From: Okeania sp. SIO2C9
GTDB lineage: Bacteria; Cyanobacteriota; Cyanobacteriia; Cyanobacteriales; Microcoleaceae
Assembly: GCF_010672455.1 (NCBI RefSeq)
Contig: NZ_JAAHGO010000001.1
Span: 205,666-269,665 of the forward strand
Reading direction: 5' to 3'
DNA length: 64,000 nt
Each line of letters begins with the position of its first letter. Positions within the stretch are counted from its first letter, which is position 1. The position numbers were made by a program, and so were the translations under genes. The notes beneath the pieces are model-generated. The model was given only the letters and a program-made list of their open reading frames with translations. It was not told where the DNA came from and made no database searches. Of this stretch, positions 1 through 10,039 are shown in pieces.

Positions 1-188
1 TGATCTAATTACCTATCCCACACTTTGTTGATGCACTACCGATTATTACTGGTGCGAGGGCAAGTTCATCTAAATAATTTGTCACCCCGTGAGGAAAAAT
101 ACTTCTAACTTCTGACTTCTAACTTCCTTCCGTGTCAGGTATCAGTGAAGGAAAATTTTCCTTCTCCTGACTCCTGAGTTCTTCTCCG

Positions 189-797
189 TTAGGCTTTTAC
201 CTTTCTAGTATTTCTTGTTCCAGCTAGCATTAAACCGCTAAGTGCGATCAAACCTAATGTGAGGCTCGGTTCCGGGGTCGCTGCTACTACTGTAGTGTCT
301 GTACCTGCCCCCGGGTTTGCGTTTATGGTTTCTTGAGAAATATAGACATGGCTCTCACCCGCTACAGCCGCATTCAATTCAATCCTATTATCGCTTGTAG
401 CATAAAAATTCACATCAAAAAAGTTAACATAGTCTACTACATCGCCCACATTCAGGGTATCTAAATCTATTTTGCCTAGGTCTAAATTATATGTAAAACT
501 GCGGTAGTGGTATCTGTCTGGGTCATCTACGTCCCCCAACTCGTATGTCGTGCCATCCCATACTAGAGTCATTTCCCCGTACAACTCATCAAAGGTAATC
601 AGATTGTCTGTGTCATCAGTCGCATCTTCACCACTCCACGTCAACGTCACGTCTCCTTGGGTAGTGGTAAATGTGGTGGTAAATGATGCTGCTTGGGCTG
701 GGGCGAGAAAGAGGGAAAAGGCGGCTCCAAAGAAAACGGTCGTCGCGCCGAGAGCTGTCAGGATCTGCTTGCTTATGTTGCTGAAATTCATGTTCAT
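189..797 (-). CDS. PEP-CTERM sorted exported protein
   Basis: A secreted protein of about 202 residues with no recognised catalytic domain. It begins with a signal peptide: a basic start, a hydrophobic core and an AQA-type cleavage site near residue 36. The body is beta-rich and acidic (many D and T). The C-terminus carries the PEP-CTERM sorting tag: TPEP, then a hydrophobic helix, then a basic tail (RNTRK). Tags of this kind are recognised by an exosortase in the family, and the protein is presumably delivered to the cell surface or matrix. I chose the start at 797; a possible upstream start at 836 would only add a His/Phe-rich extension ahead of the signal peptide. A weak AGGT lies upstream. 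The tag makes the class secure; the function is unknown. Confidence 0.85.
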   Translation of the reverse strand: MNMNFSNISKQILTALGATTVFFGAAFSLFLAPAQAASFTTTFTTTQGDVTLTWSGEDATDDTDNLITFDELYGEMTLVWDGTTYELGDVDDPDRYHYRSFTYNLDLGKIDLDTLNVGDVVDYVNFFDVNFYATSDNRIELNAAVAGESHVYISQETINANPGAGTDTTVVAATPEPSLTLGLIALSGLMLAGTRNTRKVKA

Positions 798-995
798 TGT
801 ACCTGTATGTGTGTGAAAAAAATGTAAAAAAAACACTTATAATAATTTTACCTTACATGATCGTACCCCCCCCAATTTTATATGTCAAGACGATTTAGCA
901 AACTTCATTGAATTTTTAATAATTGCGTAAATATACTGAAAACAATGTAAAAAAAATTTTTTATAAATAAATTGGCAAAGCGAATTTGATATTAT

Positions 996-1829
996 ATGCC
1001 TATAATATTCTTACATCCATTTATGACAGAAATTACTAAAACATCGTCATTTGACAGCCATTTAGAAGCTGTCAGAGGCCAAAGGGACATTTATCAGGAG
1101 ATGTTAGACCACAAGCGATCGCCTCAGACTAAACGTGCTTATGCTAGCGACATAAAAGATTTTTTCGGATTTTTTGATATGCAGCCAACTCCTGCAACTA
1201 TTAAGGAGTTCCTAAGCTTAACCAAAGTAGAAGCAACTGCATTAGTTTTGAAGTGGAAAAACCATCTAGTAGAACGCGGTCTCAAGATGTCGTCAATCTC
1301 TCGTAAAGTAGGCAGCATAAAGGCTTTAGTTAAATTCAGCAATGATATAGTGGCTTGTGATTGGGTGTTGACTTCTGAAGCTTTGGTTTGCAGTAGGGGT
1401 ATTCAAAAGTATAGAGATACCACAGGAGTCTCACCAGATTGGATTAATAAAATGTTGCTGCATCCAGACCGCTCAACCTTAATTGGCAAGAGAGATTACG
1501 CTATATTGCAGCTTCTATGGGGCAACGCTTTGAGACGTGCTGAAGTTGTCAGTATTAGTCTTGATGATTGGGATGGCGTTCGTGGTAACGATGCGGAGCA
1601 TAATCGCTATTTATGGGTTATGGGTAAAGGCAGAGCTGACAAGGAACGAATAACCCTAAACCCTAATACTATTAATGCTTTGAAAGTGTGGCTAGATGCC
1701 AGGTTTAGATATGTTGGAGATACCAATAAGGCTATGTTTATCAGCCTAGATAGAGTGAATAAAGGTAATAGATTGAGAGACCAACATATACAGGACTTAC
1801 GCACATACACTATATATAGCGTCTATTAA
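996..1829 (+). pseudogene. Truncated tyrosine recombinase (XerC/phage integrase family)
   Basis: An N-terminal SAM-like, core-binding domain (about residues 15-125) is followed by the start of the catalytic domain. The first catalytic arginine lies in ALRRAEV (about residue 187) and the beta-hairpin lysine in GKGRADKERI. The frame then stops after about 277 residues. The HxxR box and the nucleophilic tyrosine of the family are both absent, so roughly the last 80 residues are missing. A later start at 1023 (MTEITK) is equally plausible. Without the tyrosine it cannot cut and rejoin DNA as known family members do. It stands alone between a PEP-CTERM gene and ppsA, with no phage or attachment-site context. 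It is probably a decayed mobile-element or chromosomal recombinase gene. Confidence 0.8.
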
Positions 1830-2001
1830 TCTAGGCGATCGCTTGAAAAATTATAGGGATCGCCTGAACATCAAAATTATAATAACTAATACAAAGATAC
1901 GCTAATATAATTTATTTTCGCTCTATTTAGATGTTGCTAATTGTAAATCATTTCCCCCGCTCCCCTACTCCCCTACTCCCCTACTCCTGAAAAAGACTTT
2001 T

Positions 2002-4443
2002 TCAGCAAGCCCTACTTAACCCCTCCAACTTCGCCACTTCAAACCGAGTCTTCAACACAGAATCAGGATTCAAACTAATAGAATCAATCCCCAACTCTAC
2101 CAACAACTGCGCAAACTCAGGATGATCGCTCGGCGCCTGACCACAAATACCAATCTTACGCCCACACTCATGAGCAATAGTAATCGCAATCTTAATCATT
2201 CGCCTCACAGCATCATGGCGTTCGTCAAAAATATCTGCTACTAATGCCGAATCTCGGTCTAAACCCAACACCAACTGAGTCAAATCATTCGACCCAATAG
2301 AAAATCCATCAAACACTTCAGCAAACTGTTCGATTAAAATCACATTACTCGGTAACTCACACATCACATAAACCTGCAAACCATTGTCACCCCTCTCCAA
2401 ACCATACTTAGCCATCTCCTCTAAAACCTTCATTCCTTCTTGAGGTGTACGACAAAACGGAATCATCGGAATTACATTTGCCAATCCCATTTCATCCCGC
2501 ACTCGCTTCAGCGCCAGACATTCCAAACCAAATGCTTCCCGATATTTAGGATGATAATAACGAGACGCACCCCGCCAACCAATCATCGGATTTTCTTCAT
2601 CAGGTTCAAACTGTTTCCCTCCCAATAAATTGGCATATTCATTACTCTTAAAATCGCTCATCCGCACAATCACAGGTTTCGGATAAAAAGCAGCAGCGAT
2701 CGCTCCCATCCCATAAGCTAGGCGATCGATAAAGAAATCTGCCTTATTTTCATATCCCATAGTCAAATCAGAAATTTGTGCCTTTTCCGCCTCATCTTCC
2801 ACTTCATCAAAATGCAGCAATGCTAAAGGATGCACCCCAATATGATTAGCAATTACAAACTCCAATCTAGCCAAACCCACACCATCAACAGGAAGTGCCG
2901 ATAACCGAAAAGCTTCCTCTGGGTTGCCCACATTCATCAAAATGCGAGTGCGAGTTTCTGGCAAATCATCCAATACTGTTTCCACAACCTCAAACGGGAG
3001 CAACCCATCATAAACTATCCCCACTTCTCCCTCAGCACAGTCAACAGTTATCGCCTGACTATTGTACAATAGTTTCGTAGCATTTTCGCAACCAACAATC
3101 GCCGGAATACCCATCTCCCGCGCAATAATTGCAGCATGACAAGTACGACCACCTTGGTTAGTAACTATAGCGCTAGCCTTTTTCATAATGGGTTCCCAGT
3201 CGGGGTCAGTTTTGTTAGTTACTAACACCTCCCCTGGTTTAAATTCAGAAATGTTATGGGTATCCAGAATAACGCGCACTTTACCTTGACCGATCGCCTG
3301 ACCCACAGCACGACCTGTTAACAACACTTTCCCTTTCTCCTGCAACTGATAACTACGCAGCATATTCTCAGATTTTTGAGATTGCACTGTTTCTGGTCGC
3401 GCCTGAACTATATATAAACTCTCGGTTATGCCATCCTTTGCCCATTCAATATCCATCGGCGTATAACTACCGCGTACTTGGGAATAATGGTCTTCGATAA
3501 TTATCGCCCAATGGGCAAGTTGCAGAATTTCATCATCACTTAGAGCAAACTTTTGTTGCTGTCGCTCTGGTACGGGTACGTTTTTAATCGAATTACCGCC
3601 ATCATAAACCATTTTCAGAGCTTTAGTGCCCAGGCGTTTGTTGAGAATAGTACGGAAACCTTCCCGGAGAGTTGGTTTAAATACTAAGTATTCATCGGGG
3701 TTGACTGCGCCTTGTACGACATTTTCCCCTAAACCATAAGCTGCTGTGATTAGGGCAGCATTTTTGAACCCAGTTTCGGTATCTATAGAAAACATGACAC
3801 CAGAGGTAGCAAGGTCAGAGCGCACCATTTTTTGCACCCCAACTGAGAGGGCAACATCGAAGTGGTCGAAACCGTTGATAGTGCGGTAGGAGATAGCACG
3901 GTCAGTGAATACTGATGCGAAACACTTATGGGCTGCTTTAAGTACATTTTTGACCCCGTGAATATGGAGGTAAGTTTCCTGTTGTCCGGCAAAACTGGCA
4001 TCTGGCAAGTCTTCGGCAGTAGCACTGGAGCGCACGGCAACATCTGTGTCTTGACCGTAGAGGTAACAAAGGGTTTCATAGCTGAGGGCGATCGCTTTTT
4101 CTAGTTCTGCTGGAAAGGGTGTATTCATTATCAATGCTCGCGCCTTTTTGCCCCGTTGTTGCAAATTTTTCATATCTTCAACATCAAGGTCGGCAAATAG
4201 TAGACGCAGTTTTGCTTCTAAACCAGCAGATTTGATGAAGTAACGATAGGCGTAAGCAGTGGTAGCGAAACCATTAGGAATATTGATGTTTTTGGGGGTA
4301 AGTTGTTGCATCATTTCTCCTAAAGATGCGTTTTTACCTCCTACTAAAGGAATGTCATTAATATTAACTTCATCAAACCACAATACTAAGCTTTTCTCTT
4401 TAGCAGTAAAAGTCTTATTTTGAATTGTTACTGTTTTTAGCAT
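2002..4443 (-). CDS. ppsA: Phosphoenolpyruvate synthase
   Basis: Pyruvate, water dikinase converts pyruvate, ATP and water to phosphoenolpyruvate, AMP and phosphate in the cytoplasm, feeding gluconeogenesis. At 813 residues it has the usual family length and domain order: an N-terminal ATP-grasp-like nucleotide-binding domain (GGKNASLGEM near residue 35; AVRSSATAEDLPDASFAGQQ near 135-155), a central phosphohistidine domain with GGRTCHAAIIARE (catalytic His near 435), and a C-terminal TIM-barrel PEP/pyruvate domain ending with GICGQAPSDHPEF. AGGAGA precedes the ATG at 4443 with good spacing. The gene is intact and appears monocistronic, with nearly 900 bases of non-coding sequence upstream. 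Confidence 0.95.
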   Translation of the reverse strand: MLKTVTIQNKTFTAKEKSLVLWFDEVNINDIPLVGGKNASLGEMMQQLTPKNINIPNGFATTAYAYRYFIKSAGLEAKLRLLFADLDVEDMKNLQQRGKKARALIMNTPFPAELEKAIALSYETLCYLYGQDTDVAVRSSATAEDLPDASFAGQQETYLHIHGVKNVLKAAHKCFASVFTDRAISYRTINGFDHFDVALSVGVQKMVRSDLATSGVMFSIDTETGFKNAALITAAYGLGENVVQGAVNPDEYLVFKPTLREGFRTILNKRLGTKALKMVYDGGNSIKNVPVPERQQQKFALSDDEILQLAHWAIIIEDHYSQVRGSYTPMDIEWAKDGITESLYIVQARPETVQSQKSENMLRSYQLQEKGKVLLTGRAVGQAIGQGKVRVILDTHNISEFKPGEVLVTNKTDPDWEPIMKKASAIVTNQGGRTCHAAIIAREMGIPAIVGCENATKLLYNSQAITVDCAEGEVGIVYDGLLPFEVVETVLDDLPETRTRILMNVGNPEEAFRLSALPVDGVGLARLEFVIANHIGVHPLALLHFDEVEDEAEKAQISDLTMGYENKADFFIDRLAYGMGAIAAAFYPKPVIVRMSDFKSNEYANLLGGKQFEPDEENPMIGWRGASRYYHPKYREAFGLECLALKRVRDEMGLANVIPMIPFCRTPQEGMKVLEEMAKYGLERGDNGLQVYVMCELPSNVILIEQFAEVFDGFSIGSNDLTQLVLGLDRDSALVADIFDERHDAVRRMIKIAITIAHECGRKIGICGQAPSDHPEFAQLLVELGIDSISLNPDSVLKTRFEVAKLEGLSRAC

Positions 4444-4943
4444 TGCTTTTATTTCTCCTAAAATTAAGCTGTTTCATCACGTCACGGTGCAGCTTGGATA
4501 GAATTTTGTCACAAATTTATATTCAAGGCAAATCACTATATTTTTGCCTTTTAAAAACTTTTATTGTTAACGATCAATAATATATATCACATTGATCCCT
4601 GATAATCATTTACTGATTTATAGTTGTTTATTATCCATCTATATTATTAAAGGAATTCTGTTCAAATAATTTATTCCTCTATTAATATTTTAATTAAACT
4701 CTATGTGACCGACAACTTTTATGAGGTATACATCTTAGTTACCAAAAGTAAAAAAATGTTGATAGGAGTAGTGTAGAGGTACTTATTACAAAAGATTAAG
4801 CGCTTTAATAATTCTATAAAGGGGGTTTGACTGCGACTCATCTGAGGCAGACACATTACTGAGGCTTATAATTAACCTTAAACAGGAATCAAATAACGAT
4901 GGTTAATCCCTTTTTTTTAATACCAACTATAGTTAAGTTAATA

Positions 4944-5048
4944 TATAGCAGAAGGAAGAAGAAAGAAGGAAGAGGGAAGAAGGAAAAATATTGCTTTGTC
5001 TGAGTTTTAAGCTGTCGATCTGTCCTAACCTTTCCTTCGACTGCTATA
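4944..5048 (-). repeat. Family A MITE-like repeat, copy 1
   Basis: About 105 bp bounded by matching inverted ends TATAGCAG and CTGCTATA. The interior contains the family core (in reverse: AGCTTAAAACTCAGACAA) and a purine-rich GGAAGAAGG tract just inside one end. Other copies lie at 16129, 18309, 24473, 50719 and 59833. Confidence 0.7.
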
Positions 5049-5168
5049 TTAAGTTTCTTTGGCATTTTTACTTACATAAAAGGTATTAAATAACCTTTAT
5101 ATATCTGTAAAAATGTTGATTTTAATCTCAAAAATATAGCAACTGTCAGGTTAGTTAGAACAATTAGT

Positions 5169-5226
5169 GCGAGCATCTTGCTCGCGTTATAAATCATCAT
5201 AATTAGGGCGAACGGGCAAGATGCCC
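5169..5226. repeat. Paired short palindromes
   Basis: Two perfect palindromic hairpins, GCGAGCATCTTGCTCGC (5169-5185) and GGGCAAGATGCCC (5214-5226), about 28 bp apart in AT-rich surroundings. I recall similar intergenic motifs in other cyanobacteria but cannot verify this here. Confidence 0.6.
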
Positions 5227-5321
5227 ATTCCACAAAACTATTAAAATTATCCAGCATTTATGCAACGAGGGAAAAAAGTAGAAAAATTCTCCCCATTCCC
5301 CTACTCCCCTACTCCTCCACT

Positions 5322-7340
5322 CTAATTCGCTGCCGCCTCTGCTACAGTCGTAATTACTTCCTGGAATATCACCTCATCTTTACGAGGGTCCGCATGAGCA
5401 ACTTTTACCTCTAGACGATCGCCCACATTGACAGACCGACCAAACCTCATCGCCAACTCTAACCCCAACTCTTCCAATAACACCAAGCCTAAATTAATTT
5501 CTTCTTTCAACCACCGAATTATCAATGCTTGCCAAACCTCATCAGAATTACGTCGCAAATATTCCAATCCCCAGTAACGGTTAGTAAATCTTTCCACACT
5601 AGAAGCTTCTTTGACAGCAGGAACTAAACTCATTACTATTTCTTGCATCTGGTCTCGACTAAAAGGTAACTCCTCTCCTCGTAAATGAGCTTTAATTTGA
5701 AAGTGAGCCAATAGATCGCTATAACGCCGAATCGGAGAAGTAACCTGAACATAAGTTTCTAAGGCCAAACTAGCGTGACGAGCTGGTATAATCCCCATTT
5801 CACTTTTAGGCATACATCTACGCATGGCACAAGAGCGAACTGGCCCAGCAGGCAATAATATTAGTTCGGCCTCTGGTGGAAGTTCCGGTTGAGGTTGACT
5901 GCGATAAGGAAGTGGAATATTATTTTCTTGACCATATTTTGCCCCAACCTCTCCTGCCATAATCATCATCTCTGCCACGAGCTGTCTTGATGGTGAATCA
6001 TCCAATACCTCTACTTTTACTTCCTCACCCTCAACTTTAATCACTGACTCTGGCATATATATACTAATAGAGCCTTGTGACTGTCGCCACTGAAATCTTT
6101 GTTTAGCCAACTGATTGAGAACATGAATTTCTGGCTCTAGCTTAATCTGTAACTGTAACATTTCATCTACATCATCATAAGTCAGACGGTAGGTAGGTTT
6201 GATTAAGCTAGCGTGAATACTGTAGTCTACAACTTCCCCACTTTCATCTAAAATAACGCCAAAACTCAAAGCACTACAAATTTGTCCCTGAATCAGACTC
6301 ATTGGTCCTGTGGCCAACTCTGAGGGGAACATGGGAATTATACCAGTGGGTAAATATAATGTAGTAGTTCTTCGCCTTGCGTCTAGGTCTAACTCATCAC
6401 CAGGAGTAAGTAAGCGAGTCGGATCAGCAATATGTACCCATATCTTTTGTCGGTCGTTTTCTAAAAATTCGATACTGAGGCCATCATCTATTTCTTTTGT
6501 GCTTTCATCGTCTATGGTATAGACCTTTAGATGAGTTAAATCCAAACGGTTTGTGTCTGGATCTGGCGGGGGAAATTGCAGGCAGCTTTGAGCCACTTCT
6601 AGTACCTTGGTAGAAAAATGTTTTGGAATCTGACTACGTCGCAGAAATAGATTTTCATGTTCGCTCCATATACCTAGATCCATTAATAGTTTAAACGCTG
6701 CTTCTGGAGTTTCGGGTAATTCTAAGACTGCCAAGGTATCCATTGCCTGGGTACGATTAGAAGCTTCTTCTCCATAAGTCGCCAATTTTTCTATTACATC
6801 TAGGCGGTTATAATCGCTTGGTTGCCACTCTACCTCTTCTCCTGCTAGTCGGTTACGCACCCGGAGTAAAAAGTTTTCTAGTTCTTGTTGTTTTTGTTTT
6901 TGGACTTCTTGCTGATGTTTGATTTCTCCTACTTGAGCTATAGGTCGGGGTTCGTAGCGATCGCCTTTTTGCTTAAAGTAGAGTTTATCGTCTGATAGTA
7001 ATATGTATGCTGCGTAACATTGGGCTGGTGTTTGTTCTGAAAATAGCAGTAAGGCCATTTCTTCTGGATTTACTGTTTCTGCTTCTTCTACCAGTAGTTC
7101 CCATGCTAATTCTATACTTGAAGGGTCTATATAAGTTTCTACTTCCTGAAGAAATTTGGGAATTTCTGATGATTTGTAACTTTCTCCTGCTACTTCATAA
7201 CTGATTTGCTTTGGAGGTATGCTGTGAGATTGACCATTTGCTTCCACCACGACCCAGTTTTTTTTACCATCTGGACGTTCTGCTATGGCTAGTCGCCGTT
7301 CTCCATGCAATCTAAATTCAATTAATTTTCCCTTCTCCAC
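5322..7340 (-). CDS. RNase II/RNase R family 3'-5' exoribonuclease
   Basis: A 672-residue RNB-domain nuclease that degrades RNA processively from the 3' end. The RNB core starts near residue 275 with TIDDESTKEIDDGLSIE, which carries the metal-binding aspartates, followed by WVHIADPTRLL. SPIRRYSDLLAHFQ near residue 533 contains the conserved RNB-family arginines. The last 50 residues (VNVGDRLEVKVAHADPRKDEV) resemble a short S1-like fold. The start is GTG at 7340 with AAGGA immediately upstream; no ATG fits. It lies downstream of rpmG and rpsR on the same strand with about 155 bases between it and rpsR, an arrangement I recall as common in cyanobacteria, so co-transcription with ribosomal protein genes is likely. 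RNase II versus RNase R cannot be decided by eye. Confidence 0.9.
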   Translation of the reverse strand: MEKGKLIEFRLHGERRLAIAERPDGKKNWVVVEANGQSHSIPPKQISYEVAGESYKSSEIPKFLQEVETYIDPSSIELAWELLVEEAETVNPEEMALLLFSEQTPAQCYAAYILLSDDKLYFKQKGDRYEPRPIAQVGEIKHQQEVQKQKQQELENFLLRVRNRLAGEEVEWQPSDYNRLDVIEKLATYGEEASNRTQAMDTLAVLELPETPEAAFKLLMDLGIWSEHENLFLRRSQIPKHFSTKVLEVAQSCLQFPPPDPDTNRLDLTHLKVYTIDDESTKEIDDGLSIEFLENDRQKIWVHIADPTRLLTPGDELDLDARRRTTTLYLPTGIIPMFPSELATGPMSLIQGQICSALSFGVILDESGEVVDYSIHASLIKPTYRLTYDDVDEMLQLQIKLEPEIHVLNQLAKQRFQWRQSQGSISIYMPESVIKVEGEEVKVEVLDDSPSRQLVAEMMIMAGEVGAKYGQENNIPLPYRSQPQPELPPEAELILLPAGPVRSCAMRRCMPKSEMGIIPARHASLALETYVQVTSPIRRYSDLLAHFQIKAHLRGEELPFSRDQMQEIVMSLVPAVKEASSVERFTNRYWGLEYLRRNSDEVWQALIIRWLKEEINLGLVLLEELGLELAMRFGRSVNVGDRLEVKVAHADPRKDEVIFQEVITTVAEAAAN

Positions 7341-7495
7341 TTTTCCTTATTTATATATCCCTATAAATTTTCAATTGCCTTGGCTTGGGTTGTGGTTTTT
7401 GCTAGTTTAGTTTGAGATTTTTTGACTTTGGCTTTTTTCTTAATATTTAACTTTTTCAGATTTTTCCAAAATCTCAAATCTCAAACACTCTATCT

Positions 7496-7714
7496 TCAGG
7501 TTTCTCTATTAACGTAGGGTAATAAAGCTACTAATCTAGCTCTTTTGATACTTTTCGTTAAATCTCTCTGCTGTTTTGAAGTTAAACCAGTTATTCTTCT
7601 TGGCAGAATTTTACCTCTTTCTGTAACATATTTCTTTAGTAGTTCCACATCTTTATAGTCGATTGGATCTCCTGGTTTAATTGGTGATACTCTTTTACGG
7701 AAGTAATTCGCCAT
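7496..7714 (-). CDS. rpsR: 30S ribosomal protein S18
   Basis: A 72-residue basic protein that binds S6 and 16S rRNA in the platform of the small subunit. The characteristic stretch [19 protein letters not shown] is followed by [19 protein letters not shown] and the basic C-terminal helix [12 protein letters not shown]. Length and sequence are typical of cyanobacterial and chloroplast S18. The gene sits 73 bases downstream of rpmG on the minus strand and upstream of the RNB exoribonuclease, probably in one operon. Confidence 0.97.
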   Translation of the reverse strand: MANYFRKRVSPIKPGDPIDYKDVELLKKYVTERGKILPRRITGLTSKQQRDLTKSIKRARLVALLPYVNRET

Positions 7715-7787
7715 TTCTAATTATTTGTTAGTTATTTTTGTTTACGTTTTAGTTATTTACTTACTATTTTTAATACTCACTGAATTT

Positions 7788-7976
7788 TTACTTAATTTCT
7801 TTGTGAACTGTATGTTTATTACAGTGAGTACAGAATTTCTTCAATTCTAATCTTGAGGTTGTATTCCTGCGGTTTTTAGTTGTTGTATACCTAGACACAC
7901 CTTGTGAACGTTTATTGGAATTTGTTCTACACTCTGTGCATTCTAGTGTAATAACAATTCTGACTCCTTTAGCCAT
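7788..7976 (-). CDS. rpmG: 50S ribosomal protein L33
   Basis: A 62-residue large-subunit protein. It starts [16 protein letters not shown] and contains [11 protein letters not shown] and [20 protein letters not shown]. Two CxxC pairs (CTEC and CTHC) mark the zinc-binding (C+) form of L33. The upstream region carries a GGAA-type ribosome binding site. It is the first ribosomal gene of the minus-strand rpmG-rpsR-RNB exoribonuclease cluster, and the RDD protein gene ends 33 bases before its own start. Confidence 0.97.
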   Translation of the reverse strand: MAKGVRIVITLECTECRTNSNKRSQGVSRYTTTKNRRNTTSRLELKKFCTHCNKHTVHKEIK

Positions 7977-8009
7977 TTTTCAGTTTCCATGAATGTTAGA
8001 CACAAATTA

Positions 8010-8543
8010 CTATCTTCTCACATAGCGCTTGGCTTCGTCAACTAGCCACTTTACCTTAATATCTAGGGAGTAACCACGCATTGTCCCTACTACTATTGTC
8101 TGAGCTATTCTGTCATGGAAAGCTTGTTGATACCTTTCAATATCTACTAAAGCTACTGTAAAGTCCAAAAATAAAGGCATTATTAGTAGTAAGACAGCAG
8201 CATTTCCTGATGTTAAATTACTAATTCCTAACATGGCCAATGCCCCAGACAATGCTAAAATTCCTTCTCGCTTTGATAACTCTAGGATACCTGGATTTCT
8301 TTGGTATCTAGTATCTAAAACTTTCATATCTAGAGCATAGTGACCTATACTCTGACCATAGTTTTTATAGACCACTAGTACTCGTGTTATTATCCAAAGT
8401 ACCATAAAAAATAAAATAAACGTGAACCAATTATTGCTAATTATGGCACTCAAAAACCAAACTACTACAGCATCTATACTGAATGCTGCTACGCGACGGG
8501 ATAGAGGTGCTTTTGGCAATTGGGGTATAATATTGTCACTCAT
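8010..8543 (-). CDS. RDD family membrane protein
   Basis: A 177-residue integral membrane protein. The N-terminal PLSRRVAAFSIDAVVVWFLS matches the RDD signature (R and D in the first membrane helix). At least three hydrophobic segments follow at about residues 20-37, 40-58 and 95-128, with the family-type motif GQSIGHYALDMKVLDT between helices two and three. RDD proteins are of mostly unknown function; some are proposed transporters. The close spacing to rpmG on the same strand suggests shared transcription. The family call is sound; the role is unknown. Confidence 0.8.
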   Translation of the reverse strand: MSDNIIPQLPKAPLSRRVAAFSIDAVVVWFLSAIISNNWFTFILFFMVLWIITRVLVVYKNYGQSIGHYALDMKVLDTRYQRNPGILELSKREGILALSGALAMLGISNLTSGNAAVLLLIMPLFLDFTVALVDIERYQQAFHDRIAQTIVVGTMRGYSLDIKVKWLVDEAKRYVRR

Positions 8544-8989
8544 AAGATAGACCTTAATTATTTTTTGGTCTGGTTAGGAGAATATGTAACTGTTTTATTG
8601 GCTTTTGTTACTGTTCTATAATTTTATCATGTTTTTTATTTGTCAATTTTTCCGGGTTTTTCAGATATGAAGCTAATATACATAAATTATTACTGGTAGC
8701 TATGGGTAGGACTAATCCGATCTGATGGCTAAGTTACTAAGTAGTTATTAACTTGAATATGAAATTCTATCTAATTCAATCACAATATTCACTACAATTG
8801 AGGAATTACTATGATTTTACATTTAAGATAAAATGAGATTTTTGCTCTGGTCAATAATCAGTATAATTACTCCATAAATTCTCAAGTTTTGCTTTTAACT
8901 TTTAATTTTAAGTTTTACTGAAAAATTGAGCTTAAATCCTATTCTTTAAATGAGAAAACCGGTCGTTTTGCGCTTCGCACAACTACGTT

Positions 8990-9228
8990 AAAGCCTAGCC
9001 TCTTACAGAGTAGCTCAACCTCGCCGACATGGAAAGCGCAGCATGAAAAATGGAACAAGCGGAGCTGCTCTACATTCTTAGGATCTACTTTCCCTAAAGT
9101 CCCGAAGGGAAGGCTATATCCAATCTACCAAGAGAAGAGAAAAAATTTCCTTAAGGGTCAATCCTCTTATTTTCAAGGAGAGGTAATAATTAATTATTAA
9201 TTATTAATTATTAATTATTAATTGTTGA
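8990..9228 (+). repeat. Family D element (long, degenerate) with heptamer array
   Basis: Holds the family segment CCAATCTACCAAGAGAAGAG, the right-end hairpin (CCTCTTATTTTCAAGGAGAGG-like) and, abutting GGTAAT, five or so copies of a 7-bp ATTAATT unit to about 9225, ending TTGTTGAAG as in copies at 23711 and 24754. The left hairpin is not recognisable. Confidence 0.5.
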
Positions 9229-9866
9229 AGATTTTTCTTGTAACCTGTTGTTTTGTTATTTTGTACAGTCACGACAGTGAAGATATTGAAGAAAGTTGTA
9301 GACGGTAGGTTAATATTTCAATTTAATGGGAATTCAACCCCAAAAATTGTTGACAACGCAGGTGAAATGTGGATATTTCTACCCAATTGTTTGTGCAAAT
9401 ATTACAAATAATAGATTTTAAGTAAACGTTTTTCATCTACAAGCTAAAACTTAAAACCTAAAACCTACTACCGACTACCGAAAAACTCATGGAAGTGTAG
9501 TAAAACAAAAATAATATCGGAACAAAAAAATTAATAGTTAATGCTAATCTTGTTTTATACAAAATCCGCCTTAGTAAAAGGGTATTTTTGAAAGTTACAG
9601 CCATTGCTAAATCAAGGATTGGGAGATGAGAAAAATCTGCTTTTATCGCTGGATTTGGTATTATCTAAAAGGTGTTGCTCAATCAAGCTATGAAACTTAA
9701 ATTTGGCAAAATATAAAATGATTTTCAGTTAATAGCTAGGCGTTTCGCTGCACGATATGTTTGCGCAGCATGACCTAGGAAAACGTAGTAGCGATGCTGA
9801 ACATTATCGCCATTGAAGAAAAATCATAGCCACCCATCAGCAACGCCATCTAAAAAAAACACAATT

Positions 9867-10005
9867 AGAGCTGATTTATAAAGTAAATATCAAGAGGCTG
9901 AATTCCTTGCAATACCAAAGGTTTTGGGAGTTACAACCAAACAATGCTTAAATCCCTGAGAGTTCGATTAAATCAGGGTTTTAACTAAGTTTACAAATCA
10001 GCTCT
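9867..10005 (+). repeat. Family C MITE-like repeat, copy 1
   Basis: 139 bp with inverted ends AGAGCTGATTTATAAA and TTTACAAATCAGCTCT. It ends 34 bases before the sdhB start, so it may form part of the leader. Other copies: 29780-29917 (inverted) and 48771-48909. Confidence 0.75.
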
Positions 10006-10039
10006 TAAGCTAGTACAAAATATCTTGAATTTATCATCA

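Larger units (their letters stand above)
4444..5321. other. Non-coding stretch upstream of ppsA
   Basis: No convincing gene. It holds the family-A repeat at 4944-5048 and a pair of short perfect palindromes at 5169-5226; the rest is AT-rich sequence in which I see nothing. Confidence 0.6.
8544..10039. other. Long non-coding stretch before sdhB
   Basis: About 1.5 kb with no supportable gene. It contains a degenerate family-D element ending in a 7-bp AT array (about 8990-9228) and a family-C inverted-end repeat (9867-10005) directly upstream of sdhB. Short fragments such as GTTTGCGCAGCATG near 9766 recur elsewhere in the window. Confidence 0.6.

Noticed and set aside
5072..5257. 61-codon minus-strand frame
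   Set aside because: It spans the paired intergenic palindromes at 5169-5226 and shows no protein signature.
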